Positions 21,947 through 33,230 of a stretch of DNA of 64,000 nt are shown here, piece after piece. Source of the DNA: Calamus simplicifolius (Eukaryota; Streptophyta; Magnoliopsida; Arecales; Arecaceae); contig UESW01003900.1 of the NCBI GenBank assembly GCA_900491605.1, positions 1,925,147-1,989,146 on the forward strand. The letters run 5' to 3'. The position numbers and the translations under genes were made by a program. The notes under the pieces are model-generated. The model worked only from the letters and a program-made list of their open reading frames with translations. It did not search any database and was not told the DNA's origin. The stretch's first letter is position 1. Every line of letters starts with the position of its first letter.

Positions 21947-22530
21947 TGTTGGCCCAGATGGCAACCCAAGAGGGGGGGGGTGAATTGGGTTCTTTAAAAA
22001 ATTTAACCTTTTAAAAAATTGTTTTAAGATAAATGAAATTAAATGCAATGCAAATATAAAGCACAAACAAGAAGATAGAGATAGAGATAATAGAAGCACG
22101 GCAAACACAAAGATTTTATAGTGGTTCGGTGTATCCAACACCTACGTCCACTCCCAAGATTCACTTGGGTCCACACTATAATCCTCTTGATTACAGCGAG
22201 TTGTTTTACAAGATCACAACTCAAACTTGTTTTTCCCGGGATCACAACGAACCCAGCCGGTTTTGGGCTCACCAGCACAAAACCCTAAACTCAAGCTAAT
22301 CTAGCTTGACCCGAGGTATACAACCTCCACTAGTTCAATCCCCTTGATTGAACTAGCACAAACAAGTAAGAATAATGTTTAAGATACACAGCTCCTTAAA
22401 TGAGCAAATATTCAAATAAATGAATAAGGTTTAGAAAAGCCTGTTTGAAGTGGATTGGATTTGAGCTTTTCTTCTTTTCTTCTTTTCCTCTTCTCTTTGG
22501 AGATGTTGAATCAGGCCTCAGCTTTGATTC
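21947..22530 (-). repeat. Sirevirus 5' LTR, U3 missing
   Basis: Plus-strand start TGTTGGCCCAGATGGC. From 22152 it matches 13544 onward of the 3' LTR. It stops at GCTTTGATTC and passes straight into Angela-1 LTR sequence. The TATA region present in the 3' LTR (14177) is absent, so the copy cannot be transcribed from its own promoter. Confidence 0.88.
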
Positions 22531-23356
22531 GTCGCATATCCCAGATCAATAAGTGGTATGGAATGTGTCAACCATATAATTGATCTTTGTTTACTTGATC
22601 TCAGAAAAATTGACTCATATGAATTAGAACTTCGAAACCATTTCGAATTCCAACTCAACCTTGCAAGGATTTAACAGTCAATTTAATCCATCAAGTGGCC
22701 GTGGGATATAACCCTTTCTATCAAGGGAGACGAATCCTGTCTTGATCAAATACCACCTTCATATCTTCATATCATACCCAATCGATACCATATTTGCCAC
22801 CCATGGCTAGAGCGACGTTTGCATGTCGTCAAAGCATGATATTCCACACATAATGTGCAATGAAGATCTCAAGTCAAAGGATCACTCGCACCACCATCAT
22901 CAAAGATCAACCATCGACACTATATAGAATATCCATATGGGATCTCTGTGCGGGTCATCCAATGTATCGTTACAATAATGAACATCCAAACACCATATCC
23001 AAGTATCTTCATACTTCAGCTTGCAAGATCAGCTGCACACTACAAGGGTGAAGATATGCAATGTGTGCTAGTCTCAACGACGTTCGATAGTGTCCAATCC
23101 TGTCTACGCATCGACTAGGGAAGTTTAAAGAATCGAACCATAATGTGCAATTTTGGATCTCACAATTTGTAATCTCTATTACAAATTCCATATGCACAGT
23201 TCTCATTCTTTTGGACTTTATCTCACAAGAAAAATATATCTAATATATATATATAATACCTGGATAGATAAAAAACCAATAAATTTGATTTGCATTCATA
23301 AAGAAATGTGTACAAACTAGCATCTTATCCAATTGGATCTAGGGCACACACTAACA
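22531..23356 (-). repeat. Angela-1 3' LTR, remaining 826 bp
   Basis: Matches 30604-31433 of the 5' LTR with scattered differences and ends ...CACACTAACA. The segment corresponding to LTR positions about 57-1420 is gone. Confidence 0.9.
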
Positions 23357-23373
23357 ATCTCCCACTTGCACTA
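23357..23373 (-). other. Angela-1 polypurine tract
   Basis: The minus strand reads TAGTGCAAGTGGGAGAT directly before the LTR. The pol stop codon TAG (23371-23373) overlaps its 5' end, as is typical in BARE/Angela elements. Confidence 0.88.
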
Positions 23374-25046
23374 GAGCCAATCACCCATGTATCTAATACC
23401 AAGTGACTCAGCATGACTATCATGCTTCTGCTGCGGCAGGACTTTAGTGAACGGATCGGCAATATTGTCATCCGTGGGGACTCATTCTATTTTTATATCA
23501 TTTCGTCCAATGATTTCTCTAATTACATGATATCTTCTAAGTACATGTTTGGACCTCTGATGAGACCTTGGCTCCTTGGATTGCGCAATAGCTCCATTGT
23601 TATCACAATACAAGAATATTGGATTAACAATGCTTGGAACCACTCCAAGTTTAGTGATAAACTTTTTGATCCAAACTGCTTATTTAGCTTCATCTGATGC
23701 TGCAATGTACTCGGCTTTAGTTGTAGAGTCGACGGTCGTCTCCTGCTTGGAACTCTTCCAGCTGACTGCACCACCATTGAGTGTGAACACATAGCCTGAT
23801 TGTGATTTATAATCATCTCCATCAGACTAAAAATTAGAATCCATGTAACCTCGAACTATAAGATCAGGTCCTCCATAAACCAAGAACATATCCTTAGTTC
23901 TTCGCAAGTACTTAAGGATATTCTTGACTACCATCCAATGTTTCTCACCAGGATTTGCTTGATATCTACTTGTGATACTCAAGGCATAAGAAATATCAGG
24001 CCTCGTACATAGCATCGCATACATAATGGATCCAATTGCTGATGCGTATGGTATCCTATCCATGTACTCTCTTTCTTCTTGGGTCTTAGGACTCATGTCC
24101 TTGGAGAGATGTACACCATGTGACATTGGCAGGAATCCCTTCTTGGATTCCTCCATGCTAAACCGCTTTAGCATCTTCTCTATGTATGTGGATTGGGTCA
24201 ATCCAAGCAACCTTCTAGATCTATCTCTATAGATCTTTATACCAAGTATATAGGCTGCTTCTCCCAAATCCTTCATGGAGAATTTACCTGACAACCAATC
24301 CTTCACTTCTTTAAGGAATGATACATTGTTTCCTATTAATAATATATCATCCACATATAATATCAAGAAAACAATATCACTCCCACTAACCTTCTTGTAC
24401 ACACATGGATCATCCTCGTTTTGATAAAATCAAACTCTTTGATTGTCACATCAAATCGAATATTCCAACTTCTAAAGGCTTGCTTAAGTCCATAAATAGA
24501 CCTTTGTAGCTTGCACACTTTCTTAGGATCTATGGATTCAAAACCCTCTGGTTGTGTCATATACACGTCCTCCTCTAAATTTCCATTTAGGAAGGTAGTC
24601 TTGACATCCATCTGCCAGATCTCATAGTCAAAATATGCTGCTATTGCAAGCAAAATCCTTATGGACTTATGCATGGCTACATGTGAAAAGGTTTCATCAA
24701 AGTCAACACCTTGTCTTTGCTTGTAACCTTTTGCAACTAGCCTTGCCTTATAGGTAATCACATTACCATCCATGTCGGTCTTCTTCTTGAAAACCCATTT
24801 GCACCCAATGAATTTTATCCCTTCAGGTGGATCAACCAAGGTCCATACCTGGTTGTCATACATGGAGTCCATCTCAGATTTTATGGCCTCAAGCCATCTC
24901 TCAGAGTCAATATTAGACATTGCCTCCTTGTAGTTGGTAGGCTCATCATCCTCTACAAGAAATGCATATTTCTTAGGGATGCGAATTGTCCTACTAGATC
25001 TACGTAGCTGGTGTGTACTTGGAGCCACCTGTTGCTTTTCATGCAA
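23371..25046 (-). pseudogene. pol: Angela-1 reverse transcriptase and RNase H
   Basis: Frame 25046-24363 begins in the RT region (RRSSRTIRIPKKYAF, GCKWVFKKKTDMDG, MDVKTTFLNGN, QRSIYGLKQAFRSWN). Frame 24402-23827 carries YVDDILLIGN, LGEAAYILGIKIYRDRS, YASAIGSIMYAMLCTRPDIS and YLRRTKDMFLVYGG. A stop at 23824-23826 precedes the RNase H core. The rest continues in other frames with SGYVF, GGAVSW-like codons and an ADPFTK motif down to the stop at 23371. Frameshifts at about 24390 and below 23830 inactivate it. Confidence 0.85.
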
Positions 25047-25086
25047 CGTCTGCCTGAATGTGGGTTGAGTCTCCGCTCAACTCCCA

Positions 25087-26202
25087 CTATATTCGGCATA
25101 TGCTCCATTCCATTAATGGGTCAATATTAATTTGTGGTTCTTGAGCTTCACTAAGTTCAATCTTACTCCCACTACCCATTGTGAGAATCTCATTCTCTAG
25201 AAATATGGTATGTCTTGAGACAAACACCTTTTTCTCAAGTGGGTGGTAGAAGTAATATCCTTTTGTTTGTTTTAGATATCCCATAAAATTGCATTTATCA
25301 GATCTAGCTTCTAGCTTGTCTGATTCATTACGCTTCACATAAGCGTAACAGCCCCAAACCCTTAAATGATTAAGGGAGGGTTTCTTTCCATACCATATCT
25401 CATAGGAAGTGGAGTTGACCGATTTAGATGGAACTCGGTTTAAGGTATATTCGGCAGTCTAGCGCATAACCCCAAAACATTTTTGGAAGATCTGCAAGGC
25501 TCATCGTGGAACGTACCATGTTAACAGTGTACGATTTCTCCTTTCTGACATACCATTATGCTATGGTGTACCAGGAGAAGTCCATTGAGGAAGAATTCCA
25601 TTCTCCTTCAAATAATCTATGAACTCATGGCTTAAGTATTCACCACCTCGATCTGATCGAAGTATCTTAATACTCTTGTCATTTTGTTTTTCTACTTCAC
25701 ATCTAAATTCTTTAAACTTTTCAAAGGCTTTAGATTTGTGCTTCATCAGATATACATAACCATATCTACTATGGTCATCTATGAACGTGATGAAATAAGA
25801 AAAACCTCCTATGGCTTGAATGTTGATGGGTCCACATACATCCGAATGTACTAAACCCAAACATTCAGTTGCTCGCTCACCTTTTCTGGTAAAAGGTGAC
25901 TTGGTCATCTTGCCAAGTAAGCATGACTCGCATTCCTCAAACGATTCCCAATCGAATGAGCCCAAGTATCCATCTTTATGTAACTTTGTTAAACGAGTTT
26001 CATTTATATGGCCTAAACGACAATGCCATAGGTATGAATCCCTAGAATTATTTGATTTTATTCTTTTTGATTCAATATGGAGAATAGGGGCTTGAAGATT
26101 AAGAACATAAATTATGTTGAACAATTCAGTAGAACCAAAGAATATTTTGTTCCAAAAAATAGAAATACCATTATTTCTAATTTCAAAAGAATACCCATTC
26201 AT
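25087..26202 (-). pseudogene. pol: Angela-1 integrase and linker
   Basis: Frame 26202-25561 includes the end of protease, the zinc motif (YLWHCRLGHINETR...CESCLLGKM) and the integrase core with HSDVCGPIN, FITFIDDHSRYGY and LRSDRGGEYLSHEF, up to GTP just before the expected Glu. A stop cuts it there. 25560-25339 holds the rest of the core out of frame. 25338-25087 is the integrase C-terminal region (CNFMGYLKQTKGYYFYHP, VFVSRHTIFLE). Confidence 0.84.
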
Positions 26203-26204
26203 TA

Positions 26205-27319
26205 CTAAACATGAAACGGATATGATATTTCAAGCCCTGTGGGCAAAGATAAAAAATAAATTCCTACAGCTAATGCAGCAACCTTTGCTCCATTTCCCAT
26301 GCGCAGAATCACTTCATCCTTTCCCAGTCTTCTACTATTTCTTATCATCTGCATATTAGTACAAATATGAGACCCACAACCGGTATCCAATACCCAAGTG
26401 GAATAAGAAGTAATAGAAGAATACATCTCAATTATGAATGTACCTGATGTTGAAGCATCGGTATGCTTCTTTTCTTTTAGACTTGCCAAATAAGCCCTGC
26501 AGTTACGCTTCCAGTGCCCATCCTTTTTACAGAAGTGACATTTTCCTTTGGCTTCATCCTTCTTGGCTATATTCTTCTTAATGCCTTCTATTCGCTTGGT
26601 TGTCTTGGCCTTTTGGGCCTTATTCTTCTTCAGACGCTTCTTCTGAGTGCCTGAAGATTCTACAACCATCAATTGCCCTTTATCCTTTTTGATGCTAGGC
26701 TAAGCATTAATCAGCATATTTGCAAGCTCTAGCAATGTAGCCTCAAGTCTCTTCATGTTGAAATTCAACACAAAATGCGAATAGCTAGGAGGCAATGACT
26801 GTAAAACCAAGTCGATACTCAGTTCATGGTTCATTATGAAACCCAATCGCGCTAACTTCTCAATCAATTGATCATTTTCAGCACGTGTTCACCCACTGAT
26901 GAACCCTCAGTCATTTTGCACTGAAACAGCTCTTTGGAGGTTTGAAACCTCTCATAGCGAAATTGTGCACCAAACAACTTTTGCAGGTGCATCAAAATCT
27001 CATGAGCATTTAAATGCTCATACTGTTTTTGAAGATCTGGTGACATAGATGCCAACATCAAGCATGTGGCCATCTCTTCAGCATCTCTATGCTGATTGTA
27101 TGCCAGAAGAACTTCATTTGAAGCATCCGCAGGTGGGACCTCTGGTGCTGCCTCATCAAGGACATATAGGATTTTTTCAGATCGTAGAACGATCTTGATA
27201 TTCCTTAGCCAATCAGGAAAATTAGGTCCGGTTAGCTTGTTGGATTCTAGGATACCTCTGAGATTGATGTTCACACTCATGGTGTCTCTAACAACTGGAA
27301 AAAAAATAGAACGAGTCAA
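26205..27319 (-). pseudogene. gag: Angela-1 gag and protease start
   Basis: Frame 27319-26864 gives the gag N-terminus; the likely true start is the inner Met before SVNINLRGILESN. It has LTGPNFPDWLRNIKIVLRSE and SSVGEHVLKM. Frame 26672-26205 gives Lys-rich nucleocapsid, a CCHC knuckle CHFCKKDGHWKRNC and the protease motif WVLDTGCGSHICTN. The middle (26863-26673) is broken by stops and a frameshift. Confidence 0.84.
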
Positions 27320-29168
27320 TAATTATGAATGCAAATCATCGATTTAGTATGAAATGTTAATATTTTAATTAAATCGATTTCTCTCACTATTTTATCAAGC
27401 TCAATAGCCCTCTCTATTAATCTCAAAAAATTATCAAATAATTTTTCTAGTGGGCTAGGACCCTCAAATTGACTTACCTTGACCTTGGCTATGGCACAAC
27501 AAATCTTAGTAAGCCAAATTAGGTAGATTTGTATCAATCACATCAAATGTGACTCCTAGATCATTTAGGAAACATGCCTTGTCTATCACATTTGATGTGA
27601 TCACCCTAAACATTGCCTCTGGATTAGACTGACCCTGACTATGGCCAATTATGCCAGCTAACCTAGTTAAGTCAACCCATTGTTCCCCAATCAACTCCTC
27701 ATAGGTTCACTTGATCTTGGCTATGGCACAACAAATCTCATGCCCTAATGATTTTGTATCATGTGAACAATGGAAGGCTAATGACTTAATATTTATGGAG
27801 GGATTTAGCGCATTTAGGTCCCATCATGCATGAACAACATTTGTATCATGCTAGGTTACATATCCTATATGTGAATTTTAGATTAATTTCAATTAACCTA
27901 AATTTCATAAGATCCAATCTTATGATTGGGACTCCTAATCAAATTAGGATCCTGATCACTATCTAATATGGGAACCCTAATCATGTGACCAAATCAATTG
28001 CTACCATCCTGATTAACCTTAATTGATCTAATCAATTAAGAGCTTTCCTTAACAATGGTCAGATCAGCTGATCAATGGGGTCCTATTTAGCATGCCCTTC
28101 GATCCCATTGAATGGGTTTTCCCAGGCAGCGAACGAAGCAATTAAAAACCATGATCACACATTTCTAGACACCATTGTAGTTAAGCCCAATTGATTTGAT
28201 CAATTATGGAATCATAGGATCAAACAATGATATGGTTAAATCTAATTTTTCTTAAACCTTATCATCTATTACACATTATAATAAGATAAGATAGTGATCA
28301 TTAGGGATTTATGATAAGTGTCAAATATTTTATAATAATTTATTTTATATATTTATCTTATCATTATCTGTTATGATAAATTTATTTTTATCACATGAAA
28401 ATCCTAATTGGTCTCTATCATAACATCCCTAACATGATAACATATCAAAATTTAAAATTTTAATTTTAATCTTGATTATCATTTTATCATGATATAATTA
28501 TTTTAGACTTTAATCACGTTATTTATCATGTCAAAATTAAATTCTAAACATTATATGTTAAATTTCAGCCTTTATGATTATGTCATACATAAATCATAAT
28601 TTTTAATTTTTAACATGATCAAATCTAAATAATTCACATTTATTATCATATAATAAACTTATTAAATATTTAATTTTCATCAATATAATTATTTCAGATT
28701 TTAATCATGTTATTTATCATGTCAAAATTAAATTCTAAACACGATATCTTAAATTTTAGCCTTTATGATTATGTCATGCATAAATCATAATTTTTAATTT
28801 TTAACATGATCAAATCTAAATAATTCATGTTTATTATCATATAATAAACTTATTAAATATTTAATCTTCATCAATATAATTATTTCAGATTTTAATCATG
28901 TTATTTATCATGTCAAAATTAAATTCTAAACATGATATGTTAAATTTAAGCCTTTATGATTATGTCATACATAAATCATAATTTTTAATTTTTAACATGA
29001 TCAAATCTAAATAATTCATATTTATTATCATATAATAAACTTATTAAATATTTAATCTTCATCATATGGCAATATTTATATTTACATTGCATGTAAAATT
29101 TAGATCTATGTTTATAAAAACTAGAACTCAGGTAATCTATCATATTAACTGAATTTGAAGCCTGAGGA
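27320..29168 (-). other. Angela-1 long untranslated leader
   Basis: About 1.85 kb, AT-rich, no supported ORF. It includes the less AT-rich stretch near 28080-28140 and three tandem 191-bp units (28509-29068). Long leaders with packaging or dimerisation signals are usual for BARE/Angela elements. Confidence 0.65.
28509..29068. repeat. 191-bp tandem repeat, three copies
   Basis: Units start at 28509, 28700 and 28891 (TTTAATCA(C/T)GTTATTTATCATG) and are over 90% alike by eye; the last is incomplete. Very AT-rich. Confidence 0.85.
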
Positions 29169-29181
29169 GGCTTTGATACCA
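29169..29181 (-). other. Angela-1 primer binding site
   Basis: The minus strand reads TGGTATCAAAGCC, one base from the 5' LTR. It is the A-for-G variant also used by Angela-2 (45544-45556). Confidence 0.85.
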
Positions 29182-29182
29182 C

Positions 29183-31433
29183 TGTTGGGAATTTTGTATG
29201 TTATATATGAATCAAATTCATATAACACGCAGCAAAAAATAAAAAAATAAATATGAATTTAATTTCCAAAGCCCAAGATCCTCATGGAATAGATTCAGTT
29301 AACAAGAAATAACACATGATTATTTTAATAGATCATACATGTGTTCTTTATTGGGGATGATGCCCGATGAAGCTGGTAAATGATTTACCACTAGCCGTCC
29401 ATGCGTCCGGCCTCTAATGGTGATCCACGCGAAGATCTTTGGATGATGTCCTCTCAGGATTGGATGATAACCTTCTTGCGAGGGGTACTGGCACCTCTTT
29501 TCTTTTCTATTAATTTTTCAAATCAAAAAAGATTTCTTGATCAAGATCAAATCTTGATCAAGATCAAATCTTGATCAATCAAGAGAGAGAAAGGGACGTC
29601 CTAGAGAGAGAAAGGATGTTTTAGAGAGAGAAAGAAGGTGTTAGGCATCCAAGAGAGAGAGAAGAGAGGAGTTCGGTGTATATCTCGAAGGGGGTATTTC
29701 TCTCCCTTTTATACATGAAAAAGGAGGTTGTGTGGTTCCTTAAAAAAGGGATTTTTATCACAACCACCTAACCATTCAACCTTATCAAGTTGATAACAAT
29801 TATCCTAACAAATTTAAGATATTTGCTATCATGATAATGTTAAGATTACAACCACCAAACCATATCCTAAAAATTAGGAAATTGGTTATCCCATGAAACC
29901 AACGTTGCAATCTTGAATCTAGCTTCATGAGAATGCTCCAAATCATAGGGTTCACTCTTCCATGACATGGATATGGGTCATGTCCATCACATGGGCATGG
30001 ATCCATCCTCCACGTGGCACGATCTCAGCCCTCGGTTTCATTGGGTTTTCATGAATCAAATCATGCCATCATATGGACCCAATTAAATACCATATTATTA
30101 ATCTCAATTAATCTAAGACATCCATCACATGGATCAAGCCTAATTAATGGATTTCATATGTACATCTCATGTACAAAAGGTCTCTCTTTTGAACACAAAA
30201 AATTCTTTTCTCTATAATGAATCCTATTCATCAATTTCATGTTCTCTCATTAAGATTGAGTCAAACACAATCCTAATTTATTGGTTATCTAATTTGAATT
30301 AAGTCCAACTTAATTTCCATTTTAACTTCATCCAAAATCTTCTTAATGCGTGTGACCCATTAAGTCCCTTGACACGTTGGTAATAATCATGTCCCTAATA
30401 TTGACCCTAAGGATGACTTGATCAACACCTTCTCCAAGTCAATTCTTTAACCAAATCAACTCTTTGATTAAGTCAAAGAATCCATGATTATAGATCATGA
30501 GCGGCCTCTAGCAAAGCATCATGACCATCCAAGTGTTAAGGGTTTGTTGACGTGGTCATCAACACCTGTCCATGAACGGTTACTGTATGATTCAATCCCT
30601 TCATCGCATATCCCAGATCAATCAGTGGTATCGAATGTGTCAACCATATAATTGATCTTTGTTTACTTGATCTCAAAAAAATTGACTCATATGAATTAGA
30701 ACTTCGAAACCATTTTGAATTCCAACTCAACCTTGCAAGGATTTAACAGTCAATTTAATCCATCAAGTGGCCGTGGGATATAACCCTTTCTATCAAGGGA
30801 GACGAATCCTATCTTGATTAAACACCACCTTCATGTGCTTCATATCATACCCAATCGATACCATATTTGCCACCCGTGGCTAGAGCGACATTTGCATGTC
30901 ATCAAAGCATGATATTCCACACATAAGGTGCAATGAAGATCTCAAGTCAAAGGATCACTCGCACCACCATCATCAAAGATCAACCATCGACACTATATAG
31001 AATATCCATATGGGATCTCTGTGCGGGTCATCCAATGTATCGTTACAATAACGAACATCCACACACCATATCCAAGTATCTTCATACTTGAACTTGCAAG
31101 ATCAGCTGCACACCACAAGGGTGAAGATATGCAATGTGTGCTAGTCTCAACGGCGTTCGACAGTGTCCAATCCTGTCTACACATCGACTAGAGAAGTTTA
31201 AAGAATCGAACCATAATGTGCAATTTTGGATCTCACAATTTGTAATCTCTAGATTACAAATTCCATATGCACAGTTCATATTCTTTTGGACTTTATCTCA
31301 CGAAAAAATATATCTAATATATATATGAAAAATACTTGGATAGATAAAGAAACCAATAAATTTGATTTGCATTCATAAAGAAATATGTACAAACTAGCAT
31401 CTTATCCAATTGGATCTAGGGCACACACTAACA
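29183..31433 (-). repeat. Angela-1 5' LTR, complete
   Basis: 2,251 bp, TGTTGGGAATTT...CACACTAACA on plus. The minus-strand TATA box GTATAAAAGGG lies at 29704-29714. A GAGAGAGAAAG-rich tract and repeats of ATCTTGATCAAG (29540-29580) lie between it and the primer site. ORFs in it are chance. Confidence 0.9.
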
Positions 31434-31856
31434 CCATCTTCAGCCGAAGAGGAGGAGGGTTGCCCGGCGACCCTTGTGCGGCTCCCACTCTTGGTTAGGA
31501 CCCAGCAGCGAGCTCGCTGGCTCGTCGAGTCCAAGGGGCCAGCGACAGCAGGCAGTGGTGGGGTTCAGTGATGGCTGGTTGGCCGGGGGAGGGCTAACCA
31601 GGCTGCCAAGCTATCCGCCATGGTAAAGAGAGAAAATAGGGGAGAAAGAGAGCGAAAAGAAAGAGAAAGAGAGAGGAAGGTAGCCGTGCGGCCGGCGTTG
31701 GTGCAACCGATCAACTGCGAGGGGTCGGCGGCAACCCTAATCAACCAGCAAGCCCAGCCAGGCATAGGCTCGGCCGAGACGAGAAAGGAAGAGTCTTCCT
31801 CTACGGCATGCGGTGCAATTGGCTGTATGAATGTACGGGCCATGCGTACATTGTAT
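31434..31856. other. GC-rich block, right half
   Basis: Continuation of 9321-9670 after the Angela-1 insertion. It contains a GA-rich tract (31625-31680) between GC-rich segments. The 80- and 92-codon ORFs on opposite strands cover the low-complexity tract and show no domain. It ends where Copia-4 begins. Confidence 0.45.
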
Positions 31857-32348
31857 TGAGATTTTGTTTAAAAATAAACTAAATAGGTGTTGGTGGATGT
31901 ATTTAGTTAGTGTAACTTTTGGTCATTTATTTTTGTAACTGAATAGTTATTAATTTAAGTAATGGCAATTTAGTTGGTATAATAACTGAATGATTATTAA
32001 AATTGTAATTTTAGTTATCAATGGCCATCTATATTGTGTGATAACGGAAGGCTATTATTGATAGTGGCTATATAAAGAAGTTAACTCTATATAGATCCAA
32101 AAAAATAGATTCACAAACAAAAATAGTGTAAGAAAAAATTCTTGTCTACAATCGAGTTTTTATTAGTGCTTTGGTGCAAACTTGATCAAGGCTTGTCGTA
32201 TCTTACGACGTATTTGCTATTCGCCCACAGAGCATTCGAGAGGGTGTAAATAACGCTTAAGGAAAGAGTTCCGTGCGTGATTCAATCCTATCCTTAACTC
32301 AATCTCTCTCGGTCCTTATTTTTATCATTATCTATATCTATTTTAACA
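31857..32348 (+). repeat. Copia-4 5' LTR with TATA box
   Basis: TGAG...TTAACA. TATATAAA at 32069-32076 is the likely promoter. The 3' boundary is inferred from the terminal ACA and the nearby gag start at 32367, since the other LTR is truncated before it. Confidence 0.75.
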
Positions 32349-32366
32349 ATCTTAAGCATTATTTAT

Positions 32367-33230
32367 ATGGAGACCGAGACTACCGTTTTTGCAATCAAAC
32401 TCATGAACCAAGACCTCATGAGATTGGATCGTTTTGATGGCACCAATTTCACATGGTGGCAAGACAAACTCAAGTTCTTACTCATGGCGTTGAAGATCTT
32501 CTATGTCCTCGATCCAGATTTGGCCCTAATTTTCGAATCCACCGCGGAGGACTCTGATGAACTCAAGACTGAAAGAAAAAAGAGGCGTAAAGATGAACTT
32601 ATATGTTGTGGACACATTCTCAACGTATTGTTAGATCGCCTCTACGACCTCTACACTAACACACAATCTTCACGGGAGATTTGGAATGCACTTGAATTCA
32701 AGTATAAGGCTGAGGAAGATGGTACTAAGAAATTTCTTATCTCTAAATACTTTGATTTCAAGATGAATGATGAGAAAGCAATTCTTGCACAACTGCATGA
32801 GTTGCATATTATTGTCAACAAGTTGATAGTTATAAAGATAGAAGTTTATGAACCTTTCTAAGTTGGTGCAATTATTGCAAAGTTGCCATCATCTTGGAAC
32901 AGATTTAGGAAGAAATTTCTTCACAACTCTGAGGATTATTTCTTGTAATAATTACAAAAACACCTTTGAATCGAGGAGGAATCGAGGGTGCGTGAAAATC
33001 TTGAAAAAATATATATTGGAATTTTAAAGATAAATGCTGTGAGCAATCATAAGAAGTTTAAGAAATCTAAAAAGAACAAACTTGGTCTCAAAAAGAATCA
33101 AGATAAGTTCAAGAAATCCAACAAAAATAAGCCTTATGTGAGTTACTTTGTTTGTGGCAAACATGGGCACTTTGCTCGTGATTGCAGGCATCGGAAAGGC
33201 AAACCAATAAGGCGAATGCAACCAAAGTAG
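32367..33230 (+). pseudogene. gag: Copia-4 gag
   Basis: The start at 32367, only 18 bp after the LTR, opens METETTVFAIKLMNQ, then RLDRFDGTNFTWWQDKLKF, a copia gag motif. The frame stops at 32859-32861. After a broken stretch (TAA near 32945) the Lys-rich nucleocapsid resumes at 32988 with the CCHC knuckle CGKHGHFARDC at about 33155-33190. Confidence 0.82.

Larger units (their letters stand above)
13544..22530 (-). mobile_element. Sirevirus (SIRE/Maximus-type copia), both LTRs partial
   Basis: Minus-strand order gag, PR, INT, RT, RH, then an extra downstream ORF, polypurine tract and LTR, as in Sireviruses. The LTR ends read TGTTGACCC... and ...ATCTGGGCCAACA on the minus strand. The 3' LTR (13544-14829) lacks its last about 205 bp, and the 5' LTR (21947-22530) lacks everything upstream of about LTR position 900. 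Pol is split into many frames, so it is inactive. No target duplication can be read because both outer ends are lost. Confidence 0.88.
9671..31433 (-). mobile_element. Angela-1: Angela/BARE-like Ty1-copia element with nested insertions in its 3' LTR
   Basis: The 5' LTR is 29183-31433. Coding is on the minus strand between 27319 and 23371. The 3' LTR survives as two pieces, 9671-9726 and 22531-23356, separated by the Tekay-like and Sirevirus blocks. Roughly 1.37 kb of LTR sequence (LTR positions about 57-1420) is missing from the left copy. Flanks are CCATA (9666-9670) and CCATC (31434-31438), a target duplication with one mismatch. The lineage call rests on the 2.25-kb LTR, the polypurine tract TAGTGCAAGTGGGAGA and pol motifs such as DMFLVYGG. 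Frameshifts and stops throughout make it dead. Confidence 0.87.

Noticed and set aside
31620..31859. ORFs on both strands in the GC-rich block
   Set aside because: Low-complexity GA/CT translations without family resemblance.
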